DNA of 64,000 nucleotides from contig LNAC01000018.1 in NCBI GenBank assembly GCA_002007465.1, forward strand, positions 6,095,936 through 6,159,935. The letters are read 5' to 3'. Below the pieces are notes generated by a model. It ran no database searches and was not told where the DNA came from. It saw only the letters and a list, made by a program, of their open reading frames with translations. Both the position numbers and the translations under genes were made by a program. The stretch comes from Ailurus styani (lineage: Eukaryota; Chordata; Mammalia; Carnivora; Ailuridae). This document shows, in pieces, positions 22,091 to 32,958 of this stretch. How positions within the stretch are numbered: position 1 is the first letter of the stretch; the number at the start of each line of letters is the position of its first letter.

Positions 22091-22820
22091 GAATTTTTCA
22101 GATTACAGATTTACAGAAAAGTTATAAAGATAAGCACAGAGAGTTCCTGGATACCCCTCACCCAATTCCACCTAATTCTAATGACATCTTACATACCCCT
22201 GGTATATTTTTCAAAACTAAGGAAACAGCACTATTATTAAGTACACTCCAGACTTTCAGTGGCTTTCACCCACCTTTCCATTAAGGTCCTTTTTTCCATT
22301 CCAGGGTCTCCTCTTTGATTCCACTTTGCATTTAGCTGTCATGTCTCCTTAGACACAGAATCACCTATAGAGTTTTGCTGGAAGTTCAAACCTGAACCTG
22401 ATCAAAGCTCTAGACCCAATTACTAATTTATAGGAGATACAGGGGACAAAGGAATTCTGGTCTGTGACTGTTTCTTTGTTTTTCATGATCTTGAGGAGTT
22501 TGAGGAGTATTAGTCAGGTATTTGTAGAATGTCCCTCAGTTTCGGTTTGTCCGGTGTTTTCCTCATGAGATTCTGGACTGGGGGGAAGAATGCCACAAAG
22601 GTGAAGTACCCTTCTTATCACCTGCTAGTAGGGGGTAGCTGGCATCAGGATGACTTGTCACGGGTGTTGTTAATCTTGATGACTCCATTAAGGTGGTGAC
22701 AGCCAGGTTTCTCCTCTGGAAGGTTACTGTTTTTCCCTTTCCATACTCTGTTTGTGAGTCACTGAGTCTGGCCCACACTCAAGGGGAGGGGAATTTGGCT
22801 CTGTCTCATGGAGAGGGGCG
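22091..22820 (-). mobile_element. L1M-type 3' UTR, minus strand
   Basis: Shares blocks with 51235-51905 and 58920-59330, such as 'acagaaaagttataaagata', 'tcacccaattccacctaatt' and, further on, 'tagaatgtccctcagtttcg'. A roughly 100-bp piece at 22346-22452 interrupts it. Confidence 0.55.
22346..22452 (+). mobile_element. Short L1M fragment duplicated from the 20.9 kb type
   Basis: gagttttgctggaagttcaa, 'cctgatcaaagctctagacc' and 'aggagatacaggggacaaag' parallel the segment at 20913-20990. Confidence 0.6.
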
Positions 22821-23289
22821 TACCTCTATATATTATCTGGGGTTTTTCTGTAAGGAAGATGGAATACCCTCATTTTAAAGATGAGGAAACTGGCACAGTG
22901 GCAAACTAACTCATCCAAGGGATGAATTCTCCACGGGCCACTGCAAGCCACTGTGTCCTCTCAACTTTGTGAAACCTGCAACTCCAAGCTCGGCCATTTT
23001 CCTGTGTAGCCTGGTTGCTGGAATTGACCATAAGAATCACTTTGGCTCCTAGTTCACTCTGTCATTCCTCACCAGCTCCCAGGATAAATCATGGAGTCCC
23101 ATAGGCTACAGACAGATGGGAATGTGGAGTCCGTCTGACCTAGCAATTTTTGAGCTGTGCTCCTCTAAGGCCACCACAGGGGAGAGGGAAAGGGGATTGA
23201 GCATGTGGCTTCTCCACCCCTAGAATTTCTGTTCCCACTGGTTTTACATTTTGGGCTTTACTAGTTAAGAAGTTTGAAGGCTATGGATC

Positions 23290-23620
23290 TGTGTCAGTCA
23301 TCTCATTTAAAATGAGGCAACTAGTGGCACCTGCATGGCTCTGTCGATAAAGCATTTGACCCTTGATTTCAGCTCAGGTTATGATCCCAGGATCATTGGG
23401 CTCTGCCCTCAGCGGGGAGTCTGCTCGAGATTCTTTCTCTCCTTCTGTCCCTCCCCACTGTGCTCACTCTCTCTCTCTCTCTCTCATCAATCAATCAATC
23501 AATCTAAACAAAACAAAACAAAACAAAAAACAAAACGAGGCAACTAAGGCCCAGGGAGGATGATTGATTTACTCTCCATCATGTAGTAGATTAAACCCAG
23601 GTTGTGGAACTCCATCAGGG
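23290..23620 (-). mobile_element. MIR, split by a SINE
   Basis: 'tctcatttaaaatgaggcaa' before the SINE and 'gaggcaactaaggcccaggg', 'agtagattaaacccaggttg' after it. Confidence 0.65.
23324..23531 (+). mobile_element. CAN-SINE inside MIR
   Basis: Diverged head gtggcacctgcatggctctg, tail of tcaa repeats then aaac repeats. TSD aaaatgaggcaacta (23309-23323) versus aaaacgaggcaacta (23532-23546), one mismatch. Confidence 0.9.
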
Positions 23621-24304
23621 ATCAGTAAAGAAACAGGAACCCTGGTGATGCTGGAAGCATTGGGAGTCCTGTAAGGACCTTACCTTCCAGTCTACAACGT
23701 GTGTCTAGGTCTCTGGCAGCAGTGGCACTGGCTATCGTGGGGCATGGTCACTAAACCTTAACACGAGTTTGGGTTGATTTCATACTCTTGGGCGGTATTG
23801 GTCTTCTGAGCTTTAACACTCAGTCACGGAAGAGGGGCAGAATCTGGATATGTGGCCTGGAGGGAGCTGAGGAGGGCCAGCAGGGTTTATCTGGATCCCT
23901 ACAGTGGGCAGGCCCTGTCCTCTCTCCCAAGGCCAGTTCCTCCCCACCTCACCTCCCTGTACCCATGCCCACCTTCCTCAGCCTCCCAGCCTAGGTCCCA
24001 CTCCTACGAATTCCTGCTTTGGATGAGTTGATAAGGGATTTGGCCATAACCCTACCCCACCACATCACCGCCTCCAGCATGGGCATGCGTGCTCGCGTGC
24101 ACACACATCCGCCCACCACCCCCTCCACACCCTCTGCTGCCAGTTTCATTAGCTGGATGATTCTCGATTAAAAAGTTCCAGAACTGTAAGGAATACCACC
24201 TTAAAGAAATGCACTGTGGGGGCCGAGGTGCCCGAATGCTTACCAATAGCAGCCCACTGCATCTGTGCATGACACCCATGGAGCTGGTCCATGTGTCTGT
24301 GTGG

Positions 24305-24495
24305 CCTTTTGCAGTTTACAAAGAGTGTTCGCTTCCATCTTCACGTGTGGGCCTCACAGCAGCCTCCAGGAGGCAGGGAGTACCCTCCTTTCACAGAAGA
24401 GGAAGCAGAGGCTGAGAGAGCTTATGGCTTATCCCGAGTATGACAGCTCTGTCAAGGGATCTGCTACCAGATCCCAGGCCACCTGACTCCTGGGA
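24305..24495 (-). mobile_element. MIR
   Basis: 'gcagtttacaaagagtgttc', 'cacagaagaggaagcagagg', 'ggccacctgactcctggg' in reverse MIR order. Confidence 0.65.
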
Positions 24496-24857
24496 TCCCA
24501 TATCCCCCTGTAGACACATGGCTGTCGGGTCTCAGGGTGGGCGTTCTGCTTCGGCAGACCTGTCCTAAAAGTCTACAGTCAACTGTGACTGAGGTAGAAA
24601 GGAGCATTCAGGCTCAGGGGTCCACTGGTGACTTTTGTTTCTGTGGAAAAAGTAAGTAGAAACTTGGGTTGATTCCTCTGTCATGGTCAAGTTCCCAGCA
24701 CACTCTGGTGATGTTCAAGGATGGATCAAACTAGATCCTGCTGGGTTTTCAAAGTGACCAAGATCCTGACCTCCCATCTCATCATCTTTCCCCAGGCTGC
24801 TGACTCCATTTTTTACCAGTTTCCCACCAACTCTAGATGAGGTCATCAAGGTCAGGA

Positions 24858-25081
24858 GTAAGGCTCTGGAGCCAGTTCTTTTGGGTTTAAATTCCAGCTT
24901 TGCCCCTTTCTAGCCATGCGATTGGAAAATTACTTCCTCTATCTGAGCTGCAGGAACTGTCTCATCTGTAAATAGGACAATCATGGTACCTCCCTTATCG
25001 GAGCGCTAAGACCCAGCGAGTCAGTACATTCTAGAATGGTGCCTAGAATGTAGCAAGAAATAAATGGTAGCTGTTATTTTT
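24858..25081 (+). mobile_element. MIR
   Basis: Near full length: 'ctctggagccagttcttttg', 'ccctttctagccatgcgatt', 'ctcatctgtaaataggacaa', 'aataaatggtagctgttatt'. Confidence 0.8.
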
Positions 25082-25627
25082 TAAAAAGAGTGAAAAGTCT
25101 TTGTAAATAGAGCAAGATATAACTATAAAATAATGAGTGATCGGCTGTTGTTGTTGTTTTTAAGTAAACTGGAGAATCTTCCAAGGATGCTGTCGATTTG
25201 AAAATAGCCCTGAAGCTCCTTCCTGGAAATTGCCTTCTGTGCCAGACTGCAAATCTTATGAGTCAATCAGACACATTATGGTCTCATTCTATGAAACTTC
25301 AGTTAGCTATAATCCTCTGCCAAGTGGAATTGTGTGCATGTGTGTATGTGTGACCTTTTAAATAGGCAGATTAAAAGAAAACAAAATGGTATCAGGAATC
25401 TAGTTCATATTTTAGGGGTAAAGCCTATAGTTCAGTTTACGGCCCTCTCCAATGACAGATGAAAAGACATGTTCTGACAAATTTGTCACACCTATCTATC
25501 CATTCATTCATTCAAAAATATTTGACAGTCACATGCAGATTACCATGACAGATGCTATTGAGGACATGAAAATAGGAGAACTTGAAGACCTTTCAAGATC
25601 TGTTAATCTTCAAAAACATATTTGCTC

Positions 25628-25812
25628 GGACGCCTGTGTGGCTTAGTGGGTTAAAGCCTCTGCCTTCGGCTTGGGTCATGATCTCGGGGTCCTGGGATCA
25701 GGCTCCCTGCTTGGCGGGGAGCCTGCTTCCTCCTCTCTCTCTGCCTGCCTCTCTGCCTACTTGTGATCTCTCTCTCTCTCTGTCAAATAAATAAATCAAA
25801 TCTTAAAAAAAA
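25628..25812 (+). mobile_element. CAN-SINE (mustelid-like subtype)
   Basis: Head ggacgcctgtgtggcttagt, ctctgcctgcctctctgcct segment, tail aaataaataaatcaaatctt plus A run. Flanks share 'catattta/g', a weak TSD. Confidence 0.93.
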
Positions 25813-26405
25813 GCCATATTTACAGGATCTTATTCATTGCTAGGGCAGGGAAAGCTGATTCATATTCCCAACAAGAGTGCCCAAATAAAAAAGGAATTTC
25901 TAATGAACTTTGTTACTAAAACATTTTTAAAAATCAGGTCATCCTTTCCTCCAAACACTGTTATGTACAGTTAATCCATGTTGAGCTGTGACATTTCCAC
26001 TAGATGTGGGTCGTGCGTGCAACGTTGGAGGCTGTTGGTGTCATTCTCTCCAAAACCCCCTCAGAGTCAGCAATCAGAGTCAGTAATCAGAGTCAGTAAT
26101 ACCTGTCACCAGGGTCTTCCTAAGAATTTGGTGAATGTGAAATAAGAGAAGTCACATAAAACCACTCTGTAAATCATAATACTACTCTTTCTCATTTATT
26201 ATTCTTATTCAAGGAAGAAGTCATTCAACGGATATTTATTAAGTTACGTTTGCTCACTATTCTGCCTTTACCAAAGTATGAAACAGTCTCATAGGTTCAG
26301 ATTTCCAGCAAGAAGGTCCAAAACCAAAGAGAATGTGGAGAGAATTTTTGGGTACCCAGGATTCCATTAAATAGTAGATTGGGGACTTGCTATAGGTTTT
26401 TCTAA

Positions 26406-26545
26406 AGTAGTGCTTCTCAAACTTTAATATGTAGGTGACTCACGTAGGAGTCATATTGGCCCGTGGGTTCTAATTCAGTAGTGCTGGCATGGAGTCTGAA
26501 ATTCTGCTTTTCTGACCACCCCCCAGGTGAAGTCAATACTGATGG
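26406..26545 (+). mobile_element. MER5-like hAT element
   Basis: 'agtgcttctcaaactttaat', 'ggttctaattcagtagtgct', 'attctgcttttctgaccacc' then 'caggtgaagtcaatactgat' follow the MER5 order. Confidence 0.7.
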
Positions 26546-27653
26546 TCCAAAGATCTCACTATAAGGAGCAATGTTCTGGGGGTACAGTGTTCAGTGGTGA
26601 GGAAAGAAGAGGAAATGCAGCCCAGAGCCATGGGAGGGAGATTTCCAGGAAGGTTGTGTTGGGAGCTGTGATTGCAAATCTCTGCCCCTCCTTCCTTCCC
26701 ATCCCATCTGGAACAGGCTGTTATCTTCCTGGGCTGTGTCTTTGCTCTGCATTTTGGAGGAAGAAAATGTGCATTGTGAATGCTTGGGGGAAGGAGGAGG
26801 AAGGAAGGAGATTGCACCATCTCAGAGAGTAACTGTCCTATCTACGTGATGAGCTGCATTTCCTCATGACTGGACAGTGATCTTGAGAGAGCAGAATGAA
26901 CCAGTTCCCAGCTTCAGTATCCAGTGGGCAACAGCAGAATCCGGTGCAGACCAGAACTTTTATCTTTGCCAGTCCTGGGGGTGGTTGAAGAATATCGACT
27001 TAAAGTGTTTTGAAGGGAAGGACTGAGGAGTAAGCAATCAGGATCCTCCCACCCCTTCTTTTTGCATCCCTCTGACACATTTTGTCACCCTCTAGTCCCA
27101 TCTTGCCAACTCTGGGTGCTCTCATGCTGACCTCTGGCACCCCAAACACCTCCACTGCAGGGCCCATCTTGTTTTGTTTTCTCCTGGGTACCCCAGTTCT
27201 CCCCACTCCCAGTTTGTCCTTTCTTCTCATTTGTATCAAAATTTCCTTTTTCTTCCCCAGCATAGCTGACTTCTGCCAGTTGGTAGGAAAGTAATCTAAT
27301 TCAACTAATTTAGGGTGCATGACTGCTAAGCAAACTAGCTCTTAGTTACTTATGTTTTTATGAGCTGTGACACAGGTGGAATCCCCCTACTTCTGTCTCA
27401 CCAGAGCTGGAGCCACAGGAAACCCTGGTGCTTTGTAGAGGTCTCTTTTGCTATCGATGGTGATACCTCAGGAGTCTGAGTATGGGAGGAGCTGTGGGGA
27501 CAAAATGCAGGCAGACCTGATTGCAGGGGTGTCTGTGCAAAGAGGAGGTTCCCTCTGCCTCTATAGCAGGCACCAAGGAAAAGCAGGAGGCTGTGTTGTA
27601 AAGGGAAGTTTGCTCTAGTGGTGTGTCTTTCCCCTTGAGTCTTATGGGGCTTT

Positions 27654-27655
<2 letters not shown>

Positions 27656-27736
<81 letters not shown>
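27656..27736. repeat. (TG)n/(GA)n compound microsatellite
   Basis: About 24 tg units then about 17 ga units. Confidence 0.95.
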
Positions 27737-27738
<2 letters not shown>

Positions 27739-27886
27739 CCACTCTAAGGCCTTGTGTGCAATTTCATTTTTATTTAGCCACTGTCATGGGTCTTACTTTG
27801 CTAAATATTTAAGAAAGAAAGAATGAAAAGAAAAAGAGCTCTGCTACCAGAAAAGGTTTGGAAATCCTTGTCATCATAGAAAGTCA

Positions 27887-27995
27887 CTGAACGGGTGCTG
27901 AGAGACCTGGGGTCTCAGGCCGCTGTGCTGTAAATTGCTCTGTGACCTTGGGCAAGCTCTGAGTGTTTCCTCAACTGTCAGAGGGGTCCTTCCTC
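27887..27995 (+). mobile_element. MIR fragment
   Basis: 'ctgtgaccttgggcaagctc' followed by 'tttcctcaactgtcagaggg'. Confidence 0.6.
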
Positions 27996-28537
27996 TCCCT
28001 TGTGGTTTGACCCCGCAGTTCCGTGAGAAGCAGGTGTTGGCAGCAGTGGGAGCAGGACGGTCCCTCCTACTCCCCAGCTGTGCCCTGGCCAGGCGGGGGT
28101 CTGACACCTAGCGTGTGGATTGGCCAGGCCCCGGTCCCAACGTGGTCAGATAATTCCTCGGCTGGAGGGGAGGGGAATTGACCAAATTACTTTGCGTCTA
28201 ACTTGCTGCTGGGATCATGAGAAAGTTCCTTACAGAACAGAAGAGTGACTGCCAGCAGAGTTTACATGAAGTGCTTCTGAGCTGAATGTAGTGTGTGTCA
28301 AAGACACGCCTACTGTGTACCCCGTGTGAGCTTAGGCGTCCTGGAGGTAAAGAGGGGCTCCGCAAAACAGCTCTGCCCTCAAAGAGCACGGGAGAGAAGA
28401 CACACAAACTGTTTAGTTTAGAAAAGAGATTTGCGAGCGTGCCTTCCTCAAATACATGGTGGTTCTTACATGAATGAGGAACTGCCTCTTGCTCCCGCTA
28501 CCTCTCGGTGTCCCCAGTGCCTGCACTCCAGACTCAG

Positions 28538-28645
28538 TTACACAACTCACACGCACTGAGCATTGATAAATGTCAAAAGCACAAGTGAGCAAGATACCAC
28601 TGTCCCTGCCTCCTAGGAGTTTACATCTCTGAAGGGTGGGAGGAA
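28538..28645 (+). mobile_element. Ancient dispersed repeat (unnamed), 5' part
   Basis: 'cactgagcattgataaatgt', 'aagataccactgtccctgcc', 'taggagtttacatctctga' parallel the beginning of the 54900 copy. Confidence 0.4.
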
Positions 28646-28901
28646 GCCATGGCAGGTGGGACTCGGGCAAGTAGACAATCAGAAGAGCCTGGGGCGGGAA
28701 GAGCTGTGGTGAATGCCGAGTTATGTCCACAGAGGGCACCTGTTGCCACGGTCATGATGATCTCAGCCCTCTTCCCTGCACCTCCGGGCAGTTCCCCAGG
28801 GAACTGGGGTCTGCTAGGGTCTGCGCTGGGAGTGGGCCCACCCAACAGAGACCCAGGGACCCAGGTAGAGAGCTCTGGTGATCTGGGGACCCTTCTCTGT
28901 G

Positions 28902-28909
28902 TATAAATA
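28902..28909 (+). promoter_or_regulatory. TATA-like box tataaata
   Basis: Consensus-like TATA with a GC-rich upstream flank (28680-28870) and no recognised repeat around it. No transcript evidence is available; chance occurrence is quite possible. Confidence 0.15.
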
Positions 28910-29359
28910 CAGCTCGCCAGCCAGACCCAGCATCTGGCAGGGGACCCCGCAGAGTCCCTGACCTGCAGGAAATGGTATAGTGCCAGGAGACCTAAGGGAG
29001 ACAGCCTGTCCCCTGGCTGTCCTGAGCTCTGGTGGGTAGAGACATGGCGTGGCTTCTCACTCTGCGCTGGAGGGAAAGTAGGAACCTGCCAGCTCTCAAG
29101 ATAAGGCAAGAATGTGCCCGTCTGGCCTGTGTGGGGCCCGTGCAGGGGCCGGTGACTGCTCTGCTGGCCTGTTTCCCTAAGGGTAGAAGTGATTTTCTGA
29201 GATACTGAGGGGGCAGGAGAGGGCAGCCTGCAACCATGGGGGAAAACATCTGCTCCGAATCAGGATATTCATTGTCTGATTTATTCATCCTTCACATTCA
29301 GAAGCTGTCCACCAAACAAGAAGGTTATTCTAGGCTCCTCGTAGTTCTCTAATGAAAAT

Positions 29360-29440
29360 TTCTCAGCACTCCTGCAAGTTAAGTGTATTATTTCCATTTT
29401 ACAGGTGAGGAAACTGAAGCCCAGAGAGCTAAAATTAAAG
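29360..29440 (-). mobile_element. MIR fragment
   Basis: Core 'ttccattttacaggtgagga' followed by 'aactgaagcccagagagcta'. Confidence 0.65.
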
Positions 29441-29447
29441 CCGTATT

Positions 29448-29670
29448 TATGAGTGTTTACCATGCGGCACAAGGTGTTCTGAGCCCTGAGATATGTCAAT
29501 ATTCGTACTCCTCATCACAGTCTCTGAGGTGGCTGTCATCCCCACCCTACTTATGAAGAGACAGAGACACAGAGAACTTAAGAAACTACCCAAGTCTCCA
29601 GAGCCAGCTAGTAACGGAACTGGGCTGCTGTCTTCCTGGGGTCCTTCCCAGATCTGAGCCCCTGCTCCGT
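29448..29670 (-). mobile_element. MIR, directly after another MIR
   Basis: Independent copy: 'tatgagtgtttaccatgcgg', 'gaagagacagagacacagag', 'agccagctagtaacggaact' in reverse MIR order. Confidence 0.65.
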
Positions 29671-30670
29671 CAGAGCTTTGCTGGCTAACCTCTGCCCCTC
29701 TGTGACTCCAACGTGGGTCATGTGTGCAAGGACAAGGCCACACTGAAGCAGCTAGTGAGGGAGGCCTGGCAGGTGAGTTTCTAGAGGGAAGAGGCCATGG
29801 GCAGAGGGACTGTTCTAGATTGCAATTTGGGTTGATGGAGGTAAAAATGAATCACATGGGATGTGACCCATACCCTTCCTGTGTTCTGACAATTAGGCTC
29901 AGAGGCAGAGTGCCAGACTGTGGCAAATCCTGTAATGGCTTAGAGCAGCCGAATTAGAGGAATTGAGAAGGAGTGGCAGCCTTGAGGGCGCCGGGTAGCT
30001 GCTAATGGGAGGTGGTGATGACAGAGGAGGTGGCAAAGCCTCAACTCTGAGCCGCTTGCCCAGCAGAGTTTCTGGCTTCTGCTGGGGAGACAGGGAGGGG
30101 TGGGAGGAGGGCTGGGAGAAGAATCTACTTCCAAGAGGCCTTGGACCTGTTCCCTCCACCCCTGCCCCACCTCCAGGCTTATGGGAGACTGGGTGTGGAT
30201 CTAAAGTCAAACCCCTTTGAGGGTGGGGAAGAGGGGATGGGCCACCTGTGAGCTGGGGGCGGAAGGAGGAAGGAAGTATCACCATTTTATTCCTGTGGGA
30301 AATGCCTCCTGCTCTGAGATCCATCATCTTGGCTTTTGGGATCGACCTGAAGTGTTTGGGTGGTTCTGTCTCTGATGTTCAGCAGTTGGGAGGCTGTGAA
30401 ACGGGCCAAGTTCTGTCTTTGCAGGTGTGCTCCCCAGCTCACTGTCTTTCTCTTGCTGGAGGGATGGCAGCACAGAACCATTTCTGGTTCGTTCTTCCTG
30501 TTCGTGTGTGTTAGGGATTGGAGACAACATAGAGTAGAATTGGACAATACATAGAGTAGAACATAGACAGAATTGCAAAATAAAGGTAGAAGATCCAAAA
30601 GCCACGTGCCCTCCAAAGATTATGATTTATCAAATCTGTGGTAAGGCCTGGGGATCTGCATTTGAAAGAG

Positions 30671-30857
30671 TTTGTTTATTATTTATTTATTTAGAGCAGG
30701 GGGAGGGGCAGAGGCAGAGGGAGAGAGAGAATCTCAAGCAGGCTTCATGCTGAGTGTAGAGCCCAATAGGGCGCTCGATCTCATGACCCGTGAGGCCGTG
30801 ACCTGAGCTGAAACCAAGAGTTGGAACCTCAACTGACTGAGCCACCCAGGCACCTCA
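30671..30857 (-). mobile_element. CAN-SINE inside MER5
   Basis: Minus-strand older subtype from 'ttatttatttatttagagca' to 'ctgagccacccaggcacctc'. Confidence 0.9.
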
Positions 30858-30867
30858 TTTTTAAAAA

Positions 30868-30966
30868 GGGATATTTATTTATTTATTTATTTATTTACGT
30901 ATGTACTTATTTATTTATTTATTTATCTATTTGTTTATTTAGAGACAGAGTGAGAGAGCATGAGTG
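30868..30966 (-). mobile_element. Truncated CAN-SINE tail with expanded (TTTA)n
   Basis: A long ATTT-repeat tail (30868-30941) leads into 'agagacagagtgagagagca' and stops; the rest of the SINE is missing. atctgcatttgaa (30654-30666) and atctgtattttaa (30969-30981) flank the whole composite. Confidence 0.7.
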
Positions 30967-31327
30967 GGCATCTGTATTTTAAACAAGCTCTCCAAATAAT
31001 TCTGAAACACCCCAAGTCTGAGAACCACTGGGGTGAAGGAAGGAGGAAGGAAATACACCTAAGATCTAGGCCATCACAGTGGTTGTCACTGACCCCAAGA
31101 TAACAAAAAGGAAATAAGATAATGTCATTTTCATTTTCTGAAATGAGGAAGGGTATCAGTTTTTCAGGGTAGACAGACATCTTCATGGTGCTGATGTCTG
31201 AAAGAAAGCCATTAGGTGTATCCTGTGACAAAGGACGCTAAACGACATAATGGATAATTGGGGGGCAGGAGAGATGCTTTGTGTCCCTCAAGGGTCTGTT
31301 GTGCCAGCCACCCCTGCAGCTGCAGCC

Positions 31328-31340
31328 CCTGCAGGGGGCA
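31328..31340 (+). promoter_or_regulatory. CTCF-like core motif
   Basis: cctgcagggggca fits the CTCF core at all but one position by eye. No occupancy data. Confidence 0.2.
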
Positions 31341-31699
31341 TGAGGCCCACTCCGCATTAAGACTTGCTCACCCTGAGATGCCATCCCTTCCTGCAATCAG
31401 CCGGGAGGGGGGGCATTGCCAGGAGGAAAAATGAGGTGACTTTGAGGAAAGGAGCACTTGTGGGGGATGAGAGATGGCGGTGGCTCTCCTGGGCCTGCGC
31501 AGTGAGTTTGAAGGTATAACCTGAATCAAGTCCCTAGGTAACCAATCAAGAGAAGAGTTTCAGCCCAGGGCACAAGGCACTTCCCTTCACGGTGCCCCTA
31601 AAGCACAGCATCTGGGTGATTGAAGTGACAGGAGGAGGGGACAGGTAAAGGGGAAAAGCTGGTTAACATCACCCGATGCTGAGAAGACCTGAAACTCCC

Positions 31700-32850
31700 C
31701 TGTAGACAATATAATCAATTGGGGAAAATATTTGCAATGTGTGTGACAAATGAATACCACAAATATATAAAGAGCTTTCGTAAACACTAAGAGAAAGGCC
31801 AACAGTCCAGTAGAAAAATGAGCAAAGCATATATGAATATGCAGTTCAGTTCACCCGTAAACATAGGAAAAGATGTTCATTCTCGCTAATAAGCAATTAC
31901 AAGTTAATTACCTTCTTTTTACAAGTTAATTAACTTCATTCAAGTTAAAACAACAATGAGATATCATCTTTTGAGTGTCTAAATAGTAAAGCTGAAAAAA
32001 GGAATGAGCCAGTATTTGACGAGATGCATATAGGGTGGAGAATGCAGGGGCTGATGATATTTATAGCTGTCAGGAATCTGAATAGCACAGTCTTTCTGGA
32101 GAATGATTTGTCAGCATGAAAAATCTTAAAAATGTATATAACCTTTGGCTAAGGGTTCTATTTCCTGGAATTTATTTTAAGGAAAGAAAATCAGATTTAC
32201 ATGTAAGGGTATTTAGAACAGAGTATATTAACACTTGGAGGTAAAATAGATGTCCAAAATTAAGAATTTGCTTTTAAAACCATGGTTTATCTGTACAATG
32301 GGATATTATGTAGCCATTTAAAATCAGGTAGTAAAAGAATTTTTAATTATGTAGGAAAATGTGAAGTGGATATATTGTTAAGTGAAGCATGTAAAAAAGC
32401 AGTTTCCCAAATAGTACATATGGTATCATTCCTGTTATATTAAAAAAAATTAAGAAACAAATAGAAAATACCATGTGATGCACTGAAAAAAATCTGGAGA
32501 GCAGACACCAAATAACAATGGTTGTCTCAGGAAGGCGTGATTTCTTTTCTTTTTTTTTTTTTTAAGATTTTACTTATTTATTTGACAGAGAAAGACACAG
32601 CGAGAGAAGGAACACAAGCAGGGGGAGTGGGAGAGGGAGAAGCAGCCTTCCTGCCGAGCAGGGAGCCCGATTCGGGGCTCAATCCCAACATCCTGGGATC
32701 ATGACAACTGAGCCACCCAGGTGCCCCTCAGGAAGGTGTGATTAAGGACAGTTTTTAGCCTCCTCTTCGTGCTTTTCTGTGTTTTCTTTCTTTTCTCTTA
32801 GGTAATGAACATGCTGCTTTTGTAATTAAAAAAAAATACCAGGAGCATGT
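31700..32850 (+). mobile_element. Degraded L1/HAL1-like element, plus strand
   Basis: ORF2-like decay products: 'aaaatatttgcaatgtgtgt', 'aacaatgagatatcatcttt', 'gtacaatgggatattatgta', then a 3' end with 'aatggttgtctcaggaaggc' and 'ttgtaattaaaaaaaaatacc'. No usable frame remains. A SINE splits it at 32543-32726. Confidence 0.75.
32543..32726 (-). mobile_element. CAN-SINE inside L1/HAL1
   Basis: Minus strand with a deletion near the head (gggatcatgacaactgagcc). TSD ctcaggaaggcgtgatt (32526-32542) versus ctcaggaaggtgtgatt (32727-32743), one mismatch in 17. Confidence 0.93.
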
Positions 32851-32958
32851 TCTTTTTTAAGTGACTCTGCCAGTAAGTGCTCCTGCTACATTGAGGGCTA
32901 GCTGTGGGTGATACACTTCACCACACTTCCTGCTGCCTCCGTTTAAATCTTCCTTTCT

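Larger units (their letters stand above)
30600..31035 (+). mobile_element. MER5-like hAT element, split by SINEs
   Basis: Left part 'atgatttatcaaatctgtgg', then 'ggcctggggatctgcatttg' up to 30670. Right part from about 30967 reads 'catctgtattttaaacaagc', 'ccaaataattctgaaacacc' and ends 'tctgagaaccactgg'. Confidence 0.75.
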
